A DNA stretch of 64,000 nt from Xanthomonas sp. 10-10. Its GTDB lineage: Bacteria > Pseudomonadota > Gammaproteobacteria > Xanthomonadales > Xanthomonadaceae. The notes under the pieces were generated by a model, which made no database searches, was not told the DNA's origin, and worked only from the letters and a program-made list of their open reading frames with translations. Position 1 is the stretch's first letter. The number at the start of each line of letters is the position of its first letter. The stretch lies in contig NZ_CP144460.1 in NCBI RefSeq assembly GCF_040182365.1, positions 4,340,001 to 4,404,000 of the forward strand, written 5' to 3'. Below, in pieces: positions 45,606-55,061 of the stretch. The position numbers and the translations under genes were made by a program.

Positions 45606-47015
45606 GTGGAAGCGCTGCTGCTGTCCCGCATCCAGTTCGCCTTCGTCATTTCCTTTCATGTGCTGTTCCCCGCCTTCACCATTGGCCTGGCGAATCTGCT
45701 GGGCTTTCTGGAATGGCGCTGGCTGCGTACGCACGATGAGGGATGGAAGCGGCTGTATTTTTTCTGGTTGCGCATCTTTGCCGTGTCCTTCGGCATGGGG
45801 GTGGTCAGCGGCATCGTGATGGCCTTCCAGTTCGGCGCCAACTGGCCGGAGCTCAGCCGCATCGCCGGCGGGGTGATCGGGCCGCTGCTGAGTTACGAAG
45901 TGCTCACCGCATTCTTTCTGGAGGCGAGCTTCCTTGGCGTGATGCTGTTCGGCTGGGGCCGCGTATCGGAGAGACTGCACTTCTTTGCGACCTGCATGGT
46001 GGCCATCGGTACGCTGGTGTCCACGTTCTGGATCCTGTCGTCCAACAGTTGGCTGCATACGCCGCAGGGCTATGCGATGGTCAACGGCATCGTGCATCCG
46101 GTGAGCTGGACGCAGATCATCTTCAATCCGTCGTTCCCCTATCGTCTGGCACACATGGCGCTGGGCTCGTTCATCACCACCTGCTTCGTGGTGGGCGGCG
46201 TGGCGGCGTACTACCTGCGCAAGGGCGTGCATCTTCCCGACGCTGCGCGCATGTTGCGGCTGTCGGTGGCCTTTGCGGCCATCGTGCTGCCCATCCAGGT
46301 CCTGGTTGGCGATCAGCATGGCCTCAACACGCTTGAACATCAGCCGCTCAAGGTGGCGGCGATGGAAGCGCACTGGCGCAGCGAGCACGCCGGTACCGGC
46401 GTGCCGCTGGTGGTGTTTGCGGTGCCCAATGCCGAGGCCGAGCGCAATGACTATGAAGTGGCGATCCCGCGGCTGGGCAGCCTGATCCTGACCCACAGCA
46501 CCGATGGCGAGATCACCCCGCTGACCTCGGTGCCGCGCGATCAGCGTCCGCCGGTGGCCCCGGTGTTCTTTGCGTTCCGCATCATGGTCGGCCTGGGCAT
46601 GGCGATGCTGGCGCTGTCGTGGATATCCGCCATTGCATGGTGGCGCGGCCGGCTGCATTCGAAAGCGCTGATCCTGGCCTGGAACCTGATGCTGCCGGCC
46701 GGGTTCATCGCCTTGGTCGCCGGGTGGTTCGTGACCGAGATCGGGCGACAGCCGTGGGTGGTATATGGGCTGCTGCGCACCGCCGACGCGATGGGCCCGC
46801 AGTCGACCGCGACCGTGGCAGTGTCGTTGCTGGTGTATGTGCTGGGCTACGCGTTCGTGTTTGGCTTCGGCATTTTCTACCTCACCAAACTGGTCCGCGC
46901 CGGCCCGCACACCAGCCGCGACGGCCCGGATGTGGCCGGCGGCGAACACACTCCTGCACGCCCGTTGTCGGCCGCAGACACCGCACTGGAACAGGAGAAC
47001 ACACCATGGAACTGA
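45606..47015 (+). CDS. cydA: Cytochrome bd-type (cyanide-insensitive) quinol oxidase subunit I
   Basis: The 469-residue inner-membrane protein carries the haems of the bd oxidase that reduces oxygen with quinol. The N-terminus has LLLSRIQFAFVISFHVLFPA, with the haem-ligand His18. QFGANWPELSRIAGGVIGPLLSYEVLTAFF and a conserved GRQPW near residue 380 follow. The Q-loop is short, as in CioA-type cyanide-insensitive oxidases. A GTG start at 45606 is supported by AGGGAGA upstream. cydB overlaps its end by 10 bases, so both are co-translated. Confidence 0.94.
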   Translation: MEALLLSRIQFAFVISFHVLFPAFTIGLANLLGFLEWRWLRTHDEGWKRLYFFWLRIFAVSFGMGVVSGIVMAFQFGANWPELSRIAGGVIGPLLSYEVLTAFFLEASFLGVMLFGWGRVSERLHFFATCMVAIGTLVSTFWILSSNSWLHTPQGYAMVNGIVHPVSWTQIIFNPSFPYRLAHMALGSFITTCFVVGGVAAYYLRKGVHLPDAARMLRLSVAFAAIVLPIQVLVGDQHGLNTLEHQPLKVAAMEAHWRSEHAGTGVPLVVFAVPNAEAERNDYEVAIPRLGSLILTHSTDGEITPLTSVPRDQRPPVAPVFFAFRIMVGLGMAMLALSWISAIAWWRGRLHSKALILAWNLMLPAGFIALVAGWFVTEIGRQPWVVYGLLRTADAMGPQSTATVAVSLLVYVLGYAFVFGFGIFYLTKLVRAGPHTSRDGPDVAGGEHTPARPLSAADTALEQENTPWN

Positions 47016-48028
47016 GCCACTGGCTGCCGGTGGTGTGGTTTGGCGTCATCGGCTTTGGCGTGCTGATGTACGTGGTGCTGGATGGCTTTGTCCTGGGATT
47101 GGGCATGCTCGCGCCGTTCGCACGCGACGAACAGGAAGTGGACCTGATGATGAACACCGCAGCGCCGATCTGGGACGGCAACGAAACCTGGCTGGTACTC
47201 GGTGGCGCAGGGCTGTTTGCGGCGTTTCCGACTGCGTACGCGGTGATCCTGTCGGGGCTGTATCTGCCGGTACTGCTGATGGTGATGGCCTTGGTCTTCC
47301 GCGGCGTGGCCTTCGAGTTCCGCTTCAAGGCGCAACGCTCGCGGCGGCTGTGGACGCTGTCGTTCATCGCAGGCTCGATCCTCACCGCATTCGCGCAGGG
47401 CACCATCCTGGGCGCGCTGGTGGAAGGCATGGCACTGGAGAATGGGCGCTACGTGGGCGGGGTGTTCGGCTGGTTCAGCCCGTTTACCATGCTCACCGGT
47501 GCAGCCCTGGTGTTCGGCTATGCACTGCTCGGCAGCACCTGGTTGATCCTCAAGACCGAGGGGCGCACGCACACCCTGGCGCGTCAGCTGACCAGGCCGC
47601 TGGTGGGTGTGGTGGTGACCTTCCTGGTGCTGGTCAGCGCGTGGCTGCCGTTCCTGAGTTCGCACGTGATGGCGCGCTGGTTCGCCGATGGCAACTTCTG
47701 GTGGTTGTCGCCCATTCCGGTAGTGACCGCGGCAGTAGCACTGGCGTTGTGGCGCAGCAGCGACAGTTCACGCAGCGATGCCTCGCCATTTCTGTTGACG
47801 CTGGCGATCTTCGTGTTGGGTTTTGCCGGATTGGTGCTGGGCATGTGGCCCTACCTGGTACCGCCGAGCTACACCATCTGGCAGGCGGCCGCGCCGCCTT
47901 CGTCGCAGATCTTCCCGCTGGTCGGCCTGGTCGTGCTGTTGCCGCTGGTGCTGGGGTATACGGTGTGGTCGTATCGCGTGTTCCGCGGCAAGATCGCCGC
48001 GGATGTGGGCTACCACCATCACCATTGA
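47006..48028 (+). CDS. cydB: Cytochrome bd-type quinol oxidase subunit II
   Basis: The 340-residue subunit pairs with CydA and has eight or nine membrane helices. The family start is visible in VVWFGVIGFGVLMYVVLDGF, DLMMNTAAPIWDGNETWLVLGGAGLFAAFP and YALLGSTWLILKTEG. It ends with HHHH. A cydX gene is not seen, which is usual for Cio-type operons. The complex should keep respiration going at low oxygen or when cytochrome c oxidases are inhibited. Confidence 0.95.
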   Translation: MELSHWLPVVWFGVIGFGVLMYVVLDGFVLGLGMLAPFARDEQEVDLMMNTAAPIWDGNETWLVLGGAGLFAAFPTAYAVILSGLYLPVLLMVMALVFRGVAFEFRFKAQRSRRLWTLSFIAGSILTAFAQGTILGALVEGMALENGRYVGGVFGWFSPFTMLTGAALVFGYALLGSTWLILKTEGRTHTLARQLTRPLVGVVVTFLVLVSAWLPFLSSHVMARWFADGNFWWLSPIPVVTAAVALALWRSSDSSRSDASPFLLTLAIFVLGFAGLVLGMWPYLVPPSYTIWQAAAPPSSQIFPLVGLVVLLPLVLGYTVWSYRVFRGKIAADVGYHHHH

Positions 48029-48146
48029 GCCTAACCCAAACCCAACACTGCGCCGCATGGTGTGCAGGCACGGGCTCGCAACGCGGCAGAACACAACGCA
48101 TGACGCGCGCAGCTACGGGCGTTGCCATATCGATGACTTGTGGATC

Positions 48147-48332
48147 TCAGCGCTTTTCCGACCCATCCGGACGTTCGTAATCGCGTTCCGGGTCGGCCTG
48201 GTTGACGTCCCGGTCCTCGTCGGGCATGTCGTGCGCCTTCCCGTGCGCATCCTCGTTGCGTCTTTCCTGCGGTGTAAACGGCTTGCTCTGATCGGAATCG
48301 GGTCCCCACGGCTTTTTGGCTTCGCTACCCAT
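48147..48332 (-). CDS. Small hydrophilic protein, 61 residues
   Basis: The protein starts MGSEAKKPWGPDSDQSKPFT and is almost all charged or polar residues (DEDRDVNQADPERDYERPDG), so it is likely disordered. An AGGAG site lies 6 bases upstream of the ATG at 48332, which decides that start over the ATG at 48338. Several such tiny acidic proteins occur in this stretch (also at 52398 and 53289) and may be stress or stationary-phase proteins; this is an inference. Confidence 0.7.
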   Translation of the reverse strand: MGSEAKKPWGPDSDQSKPFTPQERRNEDAHGKAHDMPDEDRDVNQADPERDYERPDGSEKR

Positions 48333-48870
48333 GTGCATCTCCTGCGTCGAAGGATGAGGTCACGCTAGGCAGATGCGTATTGCAGCGGGGTGAAGGAAGC
48401 CGCGTGATTGCGTGAAGTGTCAGCATCGCGCACCACGCCTGCCACCAGCGCTCATCCACCGTTCGCCGGCTGTGCAGATAGCTAGCCAGCTGCAGCGTCG
48501 GCGGTCCCTGCTCGCGCAGCTGCGCGTTGTGCGCGCGGAGCCCGGCATGGATCTGACGGCCGATACAGAACAAGGTCAGCGCAAGCAGACACAACGACCG
48601 CCGGTGACGACGCAGGAACATGCAAGGCATCGCGACGCTACGCTGGGTGTCGAATCGATCGCGCAGAAGCACATGAAGTTCGCAATGACGCGCGTGCCGA
48701 TCAACGCAACACGCTCACCGAGCAGGCGGCTGAGCCAGCGATGAGTCGGCTGCCGGAACACGCGCTGCCGACATCGCCTAGCCTGGATGTTTACGCACGC
48801 GCGCCCACACTGTTTTTCAGCGCGGCACTCGCGCTTTGTACGTCCGCCAATCCAACGTCAGGAGACGACC
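48333..48870. other. Spacer without confident gene
   Basis: These 538 bases lie between the small hydrophilic protein and the dehydrogenase. A reverse-strand frame at 48325-48672 could encode about 100 residues with one hydrophobic stretch (LCLLALTLFCIG), overlapping the small gene's start, but no ribosome site supports it. I leave it unannotated. Confidence 0.35.
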
Positions 48871-49737
48871 ATGCCCGTACCCAATTACCCGCGCCCGCCC
48901 TTCAAGCCGCAGCAGCAGGGCTTCCCTGGTCGCACCGAAAAGATGGACCCGCGCCCGGACCACGGCGAAGACAGCTATGTCGGCCACGGGCAATTGAAAG
49001 GCAAGCGCGCACTGATCACTGGTGGCGACAGCGGCATCGGCGCGGCCGTTGCCATCGCCTATGCACGCGAAGGTGCCGATGTGGCGATCGCCTTCCTGCC
49101 GGATGAGCAGGAAGACGCGGCCAAGATCGGCGCGCTGATCGAAAAAGCCGGGGTCAAGGCGCTGCTGGTCGGATGCGACATCAGCGACCCGAGCCAGGCC
49201 GCAGCGTTGATCGAAACGGTCAACAGTACGTTCGGCGGCCTGGATATCCTGGTCAACAACGCCGGCTATCAGAAGTATTTCGAACGCTTCGAAGACATCA
49301 CGCTGGACGAGTGGCGCAAGACGTTCGACACCAACGTACATGCCGTCTTCAATCTGGTGCGGCTGTCTGCACCGCTGATGACCGATGGTGGCTCCATCAT
49401 CAACACCGCATCGGTGCAATCGAAGAAGCCGACGCCCAATATCCTGCCTTATGCGGCCACCAAGGGTGCCCTGGCCAATCTCACCATCGGGTTGGCCGGC
49501 GTACTGGCCGAGAAGAACATTCGCGTCAACGCGGTGCTCCCCGGCCCGATCTGGACGCCCTTCATTCCCTCGGGCATGGACGAAGAATCGGTGGAGAACT
49601 TCGGAGCGCAAACACCGATGGGGCGCCCTGGCCAACCGGTGGAATTGGCCTCTGCCTACGTCATGCTGGCGGCCGACACCGCCAGCTACACCTCGGGCAC
49701 GCTGCTGACGATCTCCGGCGGCGCTGTCACGCTGTAG
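48871..49737 (+). CDS. Short-chain dehydrogenase/reductase (YghA-like)
   Basis: The 288-residue NAD(P)-dependent oxidoreductase has a proline/glutamine-rich N-terminal extension (1-40), then the Rossmann motif TGGDSGIG (50-57), NNAG (129-132) and the catalytic S181, Y194 and K198 (YAATK). It ends with SGTLLTISGGAVTL. This resembles E. coli YghA, a stress-induced member. The ATG at 48871 follows AGGAGA. The substrate is unknown. Confidence 0.93.
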   Translation: MPVPNYPRPPFKPQQQGFPGRTEKMDPRPDHGEDSYVGHGQLKGKRALITGGDSGIGAAVAIAYAREGADVAIAFLPDEQEDAAKIGALIEKAGVKALLVGCDISDPSQAAALIETVNSTFGGLDILVNNAGYQKYFERFEDITLDEWRKTFDTNVHAVFNLVRLSAPLMTDGGSIINTASVQSKKPTPNILPYAATKGALANLTIGLAGVLAEKNIRVNAVLPGPIWTPFIPSGMDEESVENFGAQTPMGRPGQPVELASAYVMLAADTASYTSGTLLTISGGAVTL

Positions 49738-50258
49738 CACGTGTGTGACGTCCGCGCCGTCTGGACGATGACGCGGACTTCTCCCTGGCCGGTGATGGCT
49801 GCCGCTTGCTTCGAACCATCCCGGCACATGCAGGTGGTAAACGAGGCTAGCGGTTTCGCCTGGCAGTGCAATCCCCCATACGACTGCACTGTGGCGGTCG
49901 GGCAGATCGCTGCAGTGCACAGTTGCGCGCACCGCTGCAACCAATGCCATATCTCAAGCAAAAAGACAGGTAGCTTTCGCTACCTGTCCTGTCTGTGCTG
50001 CACGATAATGGTTCGACCGCAGTTGTCGTACTCAGCCAACCTGTTCCCGTCGCTCCAACCACCATCCTCAAGCGTCGCTTGGTATCACGATAATGCTAGC
50101 GCTGCAGCTGCCCAGACATCGTCGGCAGCATCTGTCAGACGAGAGTGGAGACAACGTCTGAATCGGTACGCCCAGAATCAGCGTGCACGACATGGCAGAT
50201 ATCGCCTTGAGCAATGGTCAGCCATCCTGGCAACCGCACGTCCTTTTGTGCGCCGACC
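49738..50258. other. Convergent spacer with reverse-strand terminator
   Basis: These 521 bases separate converging genes and contain no supported gene. The only clear structure is the hairpin at 49966-49987. The rest is ordinary in composition. Confidence 0.4.
49961..49987 (-). terminator. Rho-independent terminator on the reverse strand
   Basis: Read on the reverse strand, a 9-base stem (ACAGGTAGC / GCTACCTGT, loop GAAA) is followed by CTTTTT and more T-rich sequence. It would end transcripts coming from the DUF4142 gene, whose stop lies about 270 bases upstream on that strand. Confidence 0.75.
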
Positions 50259-50891
50259 TTAGTGTGGCTGGGTCTGCTTCGCGCTGAGCGCCTTGGCGTG
50301 GTCCAGATGCTCGGCAATCGTGTCGCGCGTGCGCTGCAGCTCCTTGCCCAGGTCGCTGGATCCCGGCTCGCTACGCAATTGCATGTCCAGCAGCGCCAGG
50401 GCCTGCTCATGGCTACGCACGGCGGTTTGCAGGTACTGCTTTTCGAATGCCTGCCCATGCAATGCTTCCAGCTGGTCGCGTGCGCTCTTCGAACGCGCAA
50501 GCGCGGCCTGCCCCAGCGGTCCGCTGCGGTCCGGTGCGAACCGGCTGAGGTCGGTCAATGCCGCGCTATGCGCCTCGTCCATCTTGCGGGCAAAAGCCAG
50601 CAGATCGCCCTCGACGCCTTTGACCACGGCCAGTTGCGCCAGCGTGCGCTCCTGCTCGTTGAAAATGGCCAGGGCTCCAAGCGACTGCTTGCGATCGCGC
50701 GTACCGCCACTGCTATCGCGTAGTGGGTCGCCATGCGGTGGTGTGCTACCGATGGCGGCCTCCGCGCTCTGGCGGTCCTGCAGCGCGCCCCGAACGGGCT
50801 GCGTCTCGCCTGCCGAGCCTTGACTGCGCTGCCAAGCCTTATATGCCACATAACCCACCGCGCCTGCGGTCACCATCTTGAAAAGTCCCAT
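50259..50891 (-). CDS. DUF4142-type four-helix protein
   Basis: The 210-residue protein begins with a short hydrophobic start (MGLFKMVTAGAVGYVAYKAW), a polar linker, and from about residue 75 a helical bundle. Segments such as LGALAIFNEQERTLAQLAVV, FARKMDEAHSAALTDLSRFA and EKQYLQTAVRSHEQALALLD resemble DUF4142 (ferritin-like fold). ATG 50891 has AGGAGAC upstream. The N-terminal helix may anchor it in the inner membrane. Family assignment is moderate, function unknown. Confidence 0.8.
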   Translation of the reverse strand: MGLFKMVTAGAVGYVAYKAWQRSQGSAGETQPVRGALQDRQSAEAAIGSTPPHGDPLRDSSGGTRDRKQSLGALAIFNEQERTLAQLAVVKGVEGDLLAFARKMDEAHSAALTDLSRFAPDRSGPLGQAALARSKSARDQLEALHGQAFEKQYLQTAVRSHEQALALLDMQLRSEPGSSDLGKELQRTRDTIAEHLDHAKALSAKQTQPH

Positions 50892-51146
50892 GCCTGTCTC
50901 CTGCGTGATCGCACATGGCGATCGTCGGTTGTCGAGGTTGCATCTCCGCATCTGACCGCATGCGAGGTGCTGCGCGTGGAGTGAGCCTGCGAGCGCAGGG
51001 GTTATCCACACGTGACATGCGCATCAACGCGATGTCGTGGGCCGAGCGCGTGCACGCCGCACGCACGCACCGTGCTGACTGGCTTAACGCACCGATGCAA
51101 ACACTGCGCTGCGTTGCCGCAGACCGCCGGCCTTCAGGAGATCGAC

Positions 51147-52310
51147 ATGCTTGCCCTCAATTACCACGGCTCACGCGATGTGCGGGTCGAAACTGTGCCG
51201 GACCCGCTCCTGGTCGAACGCGACGACCTGATCCTGCGCGTTACTGCCACCGCCATCTGTGGTTCGGATCTACATCTGTATCGCGGCAAGATTCCGGACC
51301 TGCGTCAGGGCGATATTCTCGGCCATGAGTTCATGGGCATCGTCGAAGAGGTTGGCCCGGACGTGACGGCGGTCAAGCCGGGCGACCGCGTGGTGATTCC
51401 ATTCGTGGTGGCATGCGGGCGTTGCTTCCATTGCATGCTCCAGGAATTTTCTGCATGCGAGACCACCAACACCGGCAAGGGCGCTGCGCTGAACCACAAG
51501 GACATGCGTCCGCCGGCGGCCCTGTTTGGTTTCAGCCATCTCTATGGCGGCCTGTCCGGCGGACAGGCCGAATTTGTTCGCGTGCCCAAGGCCAACGTCG
51601 GGCCGCTGGTGGTGCCGGACGCGCTGCATGACGAACAGGTGCTGTTCCTGTCCGACATCCTGCCTACCGGGTACCAGGCGGTGATCGATGCCGGCGTCAA
51701 GCAGGGCTCCACCGTGGCGATCTTCGGCGCCGGCCCGGTGGGCCTGATGGCCGCGGCATGCTGCCGCATGCTGGGCGCAGAACGCATCTTCATGGTCGAT
51801 CGGCATGCGTACCGTCTCGACTTCGCATCCAGGACCTACGGCGTGATTCCGATCAATTTCGATGAGATCGACGACCCGGCCGATGTAATCGTCTCGCAGA
51901 CCGACGGCCGCGGCGTGGATGCCAGCATCGAGGCGGTGGGCTTCGAAGCCGAAGGCAGCGCGATTGAAACCGCACTCACCAACCTCAAGCTGGAAGGCAG
52001 CAGCGGTGTGGCCATTCGCCAGTGCATCGCCGCCACGCGGCGCTGCGGTGTGGTCAGCGTGCCGGGCGTGTATGCCGGCTTTATTCATGCGTTTATGCTG
52101 GGCGATGCCTTCGACAAGGGGCTGAGCTTCAAGATGGGTCAGACGCATGTGCAGAAACACATGCCGTATCTGCTGGAGCGCATCGGCAACGGCGAACTCA
52201 AGCCCAATGCCATCATTTCGCACCGAATGCCGCTGGCCGATGCAGCCCAGGGCTACGCATTGTTCGACAAGAAGCAGGACGACTGCCGCAAGGTCGTATT
52301 GACGCCGTAA
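51147..52310 (+). CDS. Zinc-dependent alcohol dehydrogenase
   Basis: The 387-residue enzyme belongs to the medium-chain dehydrogenases, close to glutathione-independent formaldehyde dehydrogenase-like members. Catalytic zinc ligands C38, H60 and E61 lie in ICGSDLH and GHEFMG; structural zinc cysteines are C90, C93, C96 and C104 (CGRCFHC...SAC). The NAD site is [14 protein letters not shown] near residue 192. The ATG at 51147 has AGGAG upstream. A hairpin follows the stop codon. Confidence 0.93.
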   Translation: MLALNYHGSRDVRVETVPDPLLVERDDLILRVTATAICGSDLHLYRGKIPDLRQGDILGHEFMGIVEEVGPDVTAVKPGDRVVIPFVVACGRCFHCMLQEFSACETTNTGKGAALNHKDMRPPAALFGFSHLYGGLSGGQAEFVRVPKANVGPLVVPDALHDEQVLFLSDILPTGYQAVIDAGVKQGSTVAIFGAGPVGLMAAACCRMLGAERIFMVDRHAYRLDFASRTYGVIPINFDEIDDPADVIVSQTDGRGVDASIEAVGFEAEGSAIETALTNLKLEGSSGVAIRQCIAATRRCGVVSVPGVYAGFIHAFMLGDAFDKGLSFKMGQTHVQKHMPYLLERIGNGELKPNAIISHRMPLADAAQGYALFDKKQDDCRKVVLTP

Positions 52311-52336
52311 CCGTCGCATCCCACGAGGGTGATCGA

Positions 52337-52370
52337 CAAGGCCCGGCTGTCAACCGGGCCTTGTTGCTTT
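52337..52370 (+). terminator. Terminator after alcohol dehydrogenase
   Basis: A 10-base perfect stem (CAAGGCCCGG / CCGGGCCTTG, loop CTGTCAA) is followed by TTGCTTT, 26 bases after the stop codon. The T-run is weak but position and stem are convincing. Confidence 0.75.
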
Positions 52371-52397
52371 ATCGCGGCCAAGCGTTCATCGCCACAC

Positions 52398-53279
<882 letters not shown>

Positions 53280-53288
53280 GGATTCGCG

Positions 53289-53504
53289 ATGAATAACTCC
53301 CGCCGCCAGTCGATGACCGTCAGCAATCAACCAGGCAAGCCGCGTTTGTCCGAACAGCGCCTGGCCGCCGACCTGGAAGCGTTTCAGCAATCCGGTGGCG
53401 CGATCGAACGCCTGGGCGATACACCGCTGCGTCGCGACAAGAAACGCGGTGCGCCCGACACTGCCGTGGTGACGCCCGCCAAGGCGCCCGACGTCGCGGA
53501 GTAA
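53289..53504 (+). CDS. Small basic protein, 71 residues
   Basis: The protein is polar and probably flexible: KPRLSEQRLAADLEAFQQSG, then a proline-rich tail with AVVTPAKAPDVAE. GAGGA lies 7 bases upstream of the ATG at 53289. It directly follows the YkgJ-type gene and is probably co-expressed with it. I do not recognise a family. Confidence 0.7.
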   Translation: MNNSRRQSMTVSNQPGKPRLSEQRLAADLEAFQQSGGAIERLGDTPLRRDKKRGAPDTAVVTPAKAPDVAE

Positions 53505-53746
53505 ACCGCTGCTGGCACGCGCGCCGGGCTCTCAGCCTGCGCTTGCGTTTGCCCTGAATGCGGCAGCCGCGTTGCGAGCGGCATCAGGCCACTTCTGACC
53601 TCATGCATCGCCCGCCTCCTGCGTAGTTCGCGTTGCCCGCTGCGCGCAATCGATCGATGGCCATCCGCTGTGCCGTGCCACGCGCCAGAAGTTGATCGCA
53701 TGGGTCCACTGACGCAGGACATCGCGATTCGACCGCATGTACCGCG

Positions 53747-54064
53747 TCAGGCAAGCGCCGCTTGGGCGCAGCCGTCGTGCACATCACCGCCCTCGCCGGT
53801 TGCCGCTTGCTGCCGACGTGTCGCCAGATAGGCACGCCATTGCGCACCCAGCGCGGCACACAGCGCATCGGCCGCCAGCGACCCATACACGCACGCCAGG
53901 TTGAGCTCACGGTGCCAGTGAATGCCGGATTGGCCGCCCGGCCAGGGCGTCATGCGATACCCCGCCGGCAGCATCACGCCAGGCAATGACGTGCCACACA
54001 GCATCTGCCCATCGTGCGGGCCACCGATCAGATGCACACGCACGCCTTCGACTGTTTCGCTCAC
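53747..54064 (-). CDS. Hypothetical protein with HLIGGPHDGQ motif
   Basis: The core VRVHLIGGPHDGQMLCGTSL near residue 8 and GIHWHRELNLACVYG near 55 look like a small folded enzyme-like or binding domain that I cannot name. The frame stays open upstream to 54346, but the GTG at 54064 is preceded by GAGGAG at 4 bases' distance, which decides this start (105 residues). It lies on the strand opposite the small basic protein. Confidence 0.6.
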   Translation of the reverse strand: MSETVEGVRVHLIGGPHDGQMLCGTSLPGVMLPAGYRMTPWPGGQSGIHWHRELNLACVYGSLAADALCAALGAQWRAYLATRRQQAATGEGGDVHDGCAQAALA

Positions 54065-54370
54065 ACCTAGCTCCTCAACGAGGTGCCGGATCAACGCATC
54101 CGGCACGGGGTTGGGGGCGCCGCTGCAATGGCGGGCAACGCAGGTGCCTCGCATCTCCACTGCCCAGCGCATTGCGATAGCGCCCCGACCGACACTGCCT
54201 GATCGGCGAAGATCACGCCGTGCCATCGATGCGCCAACCGTAAAGTACGCGCAGCAGATGTGCGTGAAAACACCAGAAAGATTGGGTGAGCGCGCAGTCC
54301 TCGCGCATGCGACGGCGACGTGGAACGCAGCGCGCGGCAGCCGCATGCCAGCACAGACTGCGCAAGGCGG

Positions 54371-54583
54371 TTACAGCAGCTGCGCGCGATCGATTGCGCC
54401 CAATCCCTGTGCCAGCGAGGCCATTTCGTTGGCCAGATTGATCAGGTTGCCGCCGGCCTGAGCCGCCACGCCCATGATGCGCTGGTAGGCGTCCCAGAAG
54501 TCCGGTCCACTGCCGTAGGCATCGTGGAACCCTTGCAGCTCCAAGACCAGCAGATCGGACACTTGCATGTCGGAGTGGTCCAT
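54371..54583 (-). CDS. Small hypothetical acidic helical protein
   Basis: The 70-residue protein is mostly one or two helices (SDLLVLELQGFHDAYGSG, YQRIMGVAAQAGGNLINLAN) and has no signal peptide. The sequence MDHSDMQVSD starts at 54583; CGAGGAAC lies upstream. It is not recognised. It is the last small gene of this stretch before the molybdenum enzyme. Confidence 0.6.
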   Translation of the reverse strand: MDHSDMQVSDLLVLELQGFHDAYGSGPDFWDAYQRIMGVAAQAGGNLINLANEMASLAQGLGAIDRAQLL

Positions 54584-55061
54584 CGGGTTCCTCGTTGGGG
54601 ATTTTCCCGGCGGGCAGCTTATACCCGTTCACCTTACAGAACAGCGGCGATTCGGCGACAGCGGCCGGTCACCTGAACTGGTTAGAGAGCCGCCCGCACA
54701 AGCAGTTGGATCGGTGCGCCCAACGCATCCGGGCCATTCGACTACCGCTGTCTTGTACTGCAGATATCGCTGCACCGCGCCCTCTTCTGGTCGCGCTCGG
54801 CAGCGCGCGACCATCGGCGTGCTGTCAGAGGCGCGTATGCCGTCCGATCTGGCGTTGGCCGGACTGCATGGGTGTCGATACGGAAACTGCCGATCAATGT
54901 CAGCTGCGCCCACGGCGCACGCACACCCTCTGCCGCATGGACGCATTGGCCGCAGCCTGATCCATCGCCAGCATCGTCAGCCCGGCATGCGACCCGCTTG
55001 CCGACGTCGCTGGCCCCGCTGGACGCAATGGCCCGGGCCGTACCGCCGGCGTTTCCGGCGC
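54584..55061. other. Spacer without supported gene
   Basis: These 478 bases lie between the stop codon of the molybdenum enzyme and the start of the small acidic protein. No gene or strong terminator is evident. Long forward-strand open frames here run into the enzyme gene antisense and are shadows. Confidence 0.4.

Noticed and set aside
48325-48672. Reverse ORF with one hydrophobic stretch next to the small hydrophilic protein
   Set aside because: No ribosome site, overlap with the next gene and no recognisable family; too weak to annotate.
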